NCBI RefSeq assembly: GCF_015548375.1
Contig: NZ_JADMWW010000008.1
Span: forward strand, 19,989 to 83,988
Direction: 5' to 3'
Source of the DNA: Collinsella aerofaciens
Lineage (GTDB): Bacteria; Actinomycetota; Coriobacteriia; Coriobacteriales; Coriobacteriaceae
Length of the DNA: 64,000 nucleotides
Shown here: positions 61,873-64,000 of the stretch, piece by piece
Layout: each line of letters opens with the position of its first letter
How positions within the stretch are numbered: position 1 is the first letter of the stretch
The notes under the pieces: model-generated
Told to the model about the DNA's origin: nothing
The model's database searches: none
Seen by the model: the letters and a program-made list of their open reading frames with translations, nothing else
Position numbers and translations under genes: made by a program

Positions 61873-61903
61873 AAAAGCCCGCCGGGTCGGGGCGGGCTTC
61901 AAG
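61873..61903 (-). terminator. Terminator of the DinJ-YoeB pair
   Basis: AAGCCCGCC (61875-61883) pairs with GGCGGGCTT (61891-61899). TTTTCC follows on the minus strand. Confidence 0.75.
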
Positions 61904-61917
61904 TGAGCCAGACGCTA

Positions 61918-62190
61918 TCAGTGGTCTCCGTAATGCGTCTTACACGAGACGATCTCTATGCCTCTGTCGGTGATTCTGTAGACAAGACGATTCCCTCTGT
62001 CTATCCGGCGTGACCAAAGCCCTGAGAACTCGCCCCTTAAAGGTTCGGGCTTCCCGATTCCAACCGAAAGGCCGTTTCGGTCAATATCTAGAATCAGGGC
62101 GTTGATGCGCTTGAGTGTCTTTCTGTCTTGGCTTTGCCACCAAAGGTAGTCATTCCACGCCTCCGGTGACCAAACCTTATTCATCGGCAT
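61918..62190 (-). CDS. yoeB: YoeB/Txe-family toxin
   Basis: 90 aa. Family hallmarks: WSPEAWNDYLWWQSQDRKTLKRIN at the N-terminus, then GKPEPLRGEFSGLWSRRID, NRLVYRI and the C-terminal SCKTHYGDH, where the final His and Tyr are catalytic in YoeB-type ribosome-dependent RNases. The start at 62190 follows GGGGAC and overlaps the antitoxin end by 14 bp; an ATG at 62184 is also possible. Confidence 0.93.
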   Translation of the reverse strand: MPMNKVWSPEAWNDYLWWQSQDRKTLKRINALILDIDRNGLSVGIGKPEPLRGEFSGLWSRRIDRGNRLVYRITDRGIEIVSCKTHYGDH

Positions 62191-62437
62191 CAAGCAGTCC
62201 CCTTTCCAAGCCTCTACCCGAGTCGAGTTCCGAGACTGAACGGCGCAGGTGGTCTAGGTTCTCAGTCGAATAGAAGGGATCGATTGCGACGTCGAAGGGA
62301 ATCCTCCTTTCCCTGCACATCTTTTTGGCAAAAATGGTAAATGCGGTAGTGACTGACAATCCAAGCTCCTTGCAAACGGACTCGAGGTCGCGCTTGGTAG
62401 ATTCCTCGATTCGGATATTTATGTTTGAGGTCGACAT
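62177..62437 (-). CDS. dinJ: RelB/DinJ-family antitoxin
   Basis: 86 aa: MSTSNINIRIEESTKRDLES then LGLSVTTAFTIFAKKM and RRIPFDV are the DinJ ribbon-helix-helix signature; an acidic tail follows. The ATG at 62437 has GAAGGAGA upstream; the longer frame to 62506 is unlikely. DinJ usually pairs with YafQ, so pairing with a YoeB-type toxin is a hybrid combination. Confidence 0.9.
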   Translation of the reverse strand: MSTSNINIRIEESTKRDLESVCKELGLSVTTAFTIFAKKMCRERRIPFDVAIDPFYSTENLDHLRRSVSELDSGRGLERGLLDADE

Positions 62438-62464
62438 AGGTTGTATCTCCTTCAATGCTAATGC

Positions 62465-62500
62465 ACTGTATATACCACGCTTTGCATTGTATATACAGTG
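62465..62500 (-). promoter_or_regulatory. dinJ-yoeB promoter and paired operators
   Basis: Two copies of the palindrome TGTATATAC (62467-62475 and 62488-62496) 21 bp apart, overlapping TATA-rich -10 candidates. Likely bound by the antitoxin for autoregulation. Confidence 0.6.
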
Positions 62501-62509
62501 TATCACTTG

Positions 62510-62941
62510 CTAGAACGGGATATCCTCGTCGTAAAGGTCGACCGAGGGCGGGATTGCCGCCGGTGCGGGCGCGGGAGTGGAAACGGGGGCCGCAGCGGGG
62601 GCGGCGCCGCCCTGACGCTGACTCATGAACTCTATCTCGTCCACGATGACCTCGAGCTTGGATCGGCGCTGCCCATCCTTCTCCCAGGAGCTGTAGCGCA
62701 GCTTGCCCTCGATCGCGACCTTGTTGCCCTTGGCGAGGAAGCGGCTGACCGCCTCGGCGCGCGTGCCGAACATAGTGCAGTCGACGAAGTTCGGGTAGTC
62801 CTCCCACTCGCCGGTCTGCGGGTTGCGGCGGCGGTCATTCACGGCGACGCCGAAGGACAGAACCTGGGTTCCGCCGGCGGTGACGCGCAGCTCGGGGTCG
62901 CGGGTGAGGTTGCCGGTGATGTTGACTCGGTTGATACTCAT
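62510..62941 (-). CDS. ssb: Single-stranded DNA-binding protein
   Basis: 143 aa. OB-fold start MSINRVNITGNLTRDPELRV, then GVAVNDRRRNP, NFVDCTMFGTRAEAVSRFLAKG and GKLRYSSWEKDGQRRSKLEV, a typical bacterial SSB. A Pro/Ala-rich linker leads to the acidic tip DEDIPF, which recruits repair and replication proteins. The ATG at 62941 follows GAGAGGA. Element-borne SSB protects incoming single-stranded DNA after conjugation and supports re-synthesis. Confidence 0.97.
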   Translation of the reverse strand: MSINRVNITGNLTRDPELRVTAGGTQVLSFGVAVNDRRRNPQTGEWEDYPNFVDCTMFGTRAEAVSRFLAKGNKVAIEGKLRYSSWEKDGQRRSKLEVIVDEIEFMSQRQGGAAPAAAPVSTPAPAPAAIPPSVDLYDEDIPF

Positions 62942-63019
62942 GTCGATGATCCTCTCGAAGGATGTTGGTAAATAAGGTGGGTCGGGGCGAGTCGCCACCC
63001 CGACCATTGGGCGTGTTAT

Positions 63020-63439
63020 CTAGAACCTAGTGAACCAACGATCGTAATCCTCTCCCTCCCAGACGATGTAGGAGCCCTCCTCCACGACCGGACGGAGCGC
63101 ATCGAGAAAAACGTCCTCGTCTCCGGTCTTGGAATCGTAGGAAAGGCCGACAATATCCCCCTCATCGTTATAGTCGATTCCGAAACCGAGTTCCTCCAGC
63201 ACCTTGGGGAGGCTGTCGCAAACCTCGTCGTAGTTCCAGAGCATCCACGAGAACCATTTGTCGGGGCTGCTTGCGCAGGACTTGGAATCAGCGGGCTTAG
63301 GCGTCGGATCGCCACCGAACTTTCCGCCGCCCTTCAAGTCATCGCGAGCGTTAAGGTCGCAGACTATCTGAAAGCCGCGGTCGAAGTCCTCCTTCCTGAT
63401 GGTGAAATCTGAGTAGACGATCTGAACGTGGTAGCCCAT
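63020..63439 (-). CDS. Hypothetical protein, 139 aa, with GC-rich leader
   Basis: Not recognised. The ATG at 63439 follows TTAGGAGGAG, identical to the gene at 60769. The start MGYHVQIVYSDFTIRKEDFD looks like the first strand and helix of a ferredoxin-like fold. The middle is Trp-rich (SPDKWFSWMLWNYDEVCDSL) and the end acidic. Upstream of ssb in the same direction. The shared leader and start with the 175-aa gene suggest duplication of a regulatory cassette rather than of the whole gene. Confidence 0.6.
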   Translation of the reverse strand: MGYHVQIVYSDFTIRKEDFDRGFQIVCDLNARDDLKGGGKFGGDPTPKPADSKSCASSPDKWFSWMLWNYDEVCDSLPKVLEELGFGIDYNDEGDIVGLSYDSKTGDEDVFLDALRPVVEEGSYIVWEGEDYDRWFTRF

Positions 63440-64000
63440 CTGGCTCCTCCTAACCGCACGGCGTCGGCACCGCCCCTTGCGTGTGCCCCTCGCGACCCCG
63501 CCGCGCGTCGCTTTAGCTCTGGCGAAAGCCGCCGCGGGCAGTCGCGACCCGTCAGGGGTCTGCACGGCAACCTCCACCAGGCCCCGCGCCCTGCGCGGGG
63601 GCTTGTGCGGGGTTCCGTGCGGGCCCTTGACGGGGGGCGGCCCCCGTGGCGACGGAGCGTGCGCGGTCGGGTTCCCGCCCTGGCGCGCGGCCGCGCCCCG
63701 CGCGGGCCGTCGGCGGTGGACGCGGCTGCCGTGGCAGGGGCCGCACCGGCGCAGCCGGCGGCGGTGGACGCGGCGGCCGGGGCAGGGGCCGCACCGGCGC
63801 AGCCGGCGGCCGAGGGGGTCGCAGGGGGACGGGCCGCATCCGTCCCCCTGCGAGGGGCGAGCGTTGCACTCCCTTCCGACAGCCTGGGGCCCCGTGTGTG
63901 GCCCCAGGCTGTCGGAAGGGAGTGCAACGCGAGCCCCGGGGAATGGCCCGTGGGGGTCCAGGGGGAGGCGGCGCGGAGCGCTCCCCCTGGGCGGCAGCCG
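63431..64000 (-). repeat. GC-rich leader repeat, copy B (runs to window edge)
   Basis: Nearly identical to 61288-61864. It includes a 64-bp inverted repeat at 63864-63927: 28-bp perfect arms (starting TTGCACTCCCTTCCGACAGC) around the loop CCGTGTGT. Copy A has an imperfect version of this hairpin. The end of the element is beyond the window. Confidence 0.85.

Noticed and set aside
61409..61902. Pro/Arg-rich frames in the GC-rich leader, including N-terminal extensions of both small genes
   Set aside because: Composition artefacts of extreme GC; good ribosome sites support starts at 61296 and 63439 instead.
1..64000. Integrase, att sites, VirB4/VirD4, replication initiator, tRNA and rRNA genes
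   Set aside because: Looked for and not found, so the element type (ICE or plasmid) remains undecided from this window.

Overview
The window is a GC-rich bacterial accessory region, most likely an integrative conjugative element or large plasmid of a Coriobacteriia member (Collinsella/Olsenella-like). That placement is an inference. It rests on codon use, an actinobacterial-type integration host factor, Tat-exported surface proteins, a VaFE/SpaA-type adhesin and a type II-A CRISPR system. There is no rRNA, tRNA, integrase, VirB4/VirD4 or recognisable att site, so the element extends beyond both edges.

Layout. 1-4.9 kb: a very large SNF2-type helicase cut by the left edge, and two unknown genes. 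4.9-6.4 kb: a RelBE pair between patches of an odd 8-bp periodic repeat. 6.6-17.0 kb: unknown genes, then a Tad pilus locus on the minus strand (prepilin peptidase, three TadE-like proteins, CpaB, TadA, TadB, TadC, then DUF192, membrane and lipoprotein genes). 17.2-25.9 kb: a complete type II-A CRISPR-Cas locus (array, csn2, cas2, cas1, cas9, divergent tracrRNA) lying between the Tad genes and the Flp-like pilin gene at 26.5 kb. 27-32.3 kb: a degenerate DnaQ-like protein, a membrane-anchored HNH protein, and a run of unknown genes including two ~500-aa tandem paralogues. 32.4-38.6 kb: two ~950-aa Tat-exported surface proteins with poly-G tracts. 38.9-48.8 kb: two Fic proteins, a thioester/VaFE adhesin, mIHF, and a second RelBE. 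48.9-57.8 kb: a single-chain restriction-modification protein, RelB remnants, class B sortase, SF2 helicase, relaxase and MobC. 57.9-60 kb: about 2 kb of non-coding DNA made of 8-bp periodic arrays in a ~775-bp tandem duplication, then a 73-bp palindrome. 60-64 kb: DUF2786, DinJ-YoeB, SSB, and two small genes each preceded by the same ~570-bp GC-rich leader.

How it fits together. Eight transcription units (prepilin peptidase/TadE, CpaB-TadABC, Flp pilin, adhesin, Tat surface proteins, MobC-relaxase, HNH, and the 6.6-kb gene) share one promoter architecture. Two 7-mers (TGTCACC and TGGCACC) repeat at exactly 10 bp, always oriented toward the gene, with a -10-like hexamer exactly 31 nt downstream. 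This implies a dedicated activator co-regulating pili, surface proteins and the mobilisation genes. The second standout is the Cas9: its RuvC residues are intact, but the HNH catalytic histidine and asparagine are replaced by Arg and Ser, so it is predicted to be a natural nickase in an otherwise complete adaptive locus.
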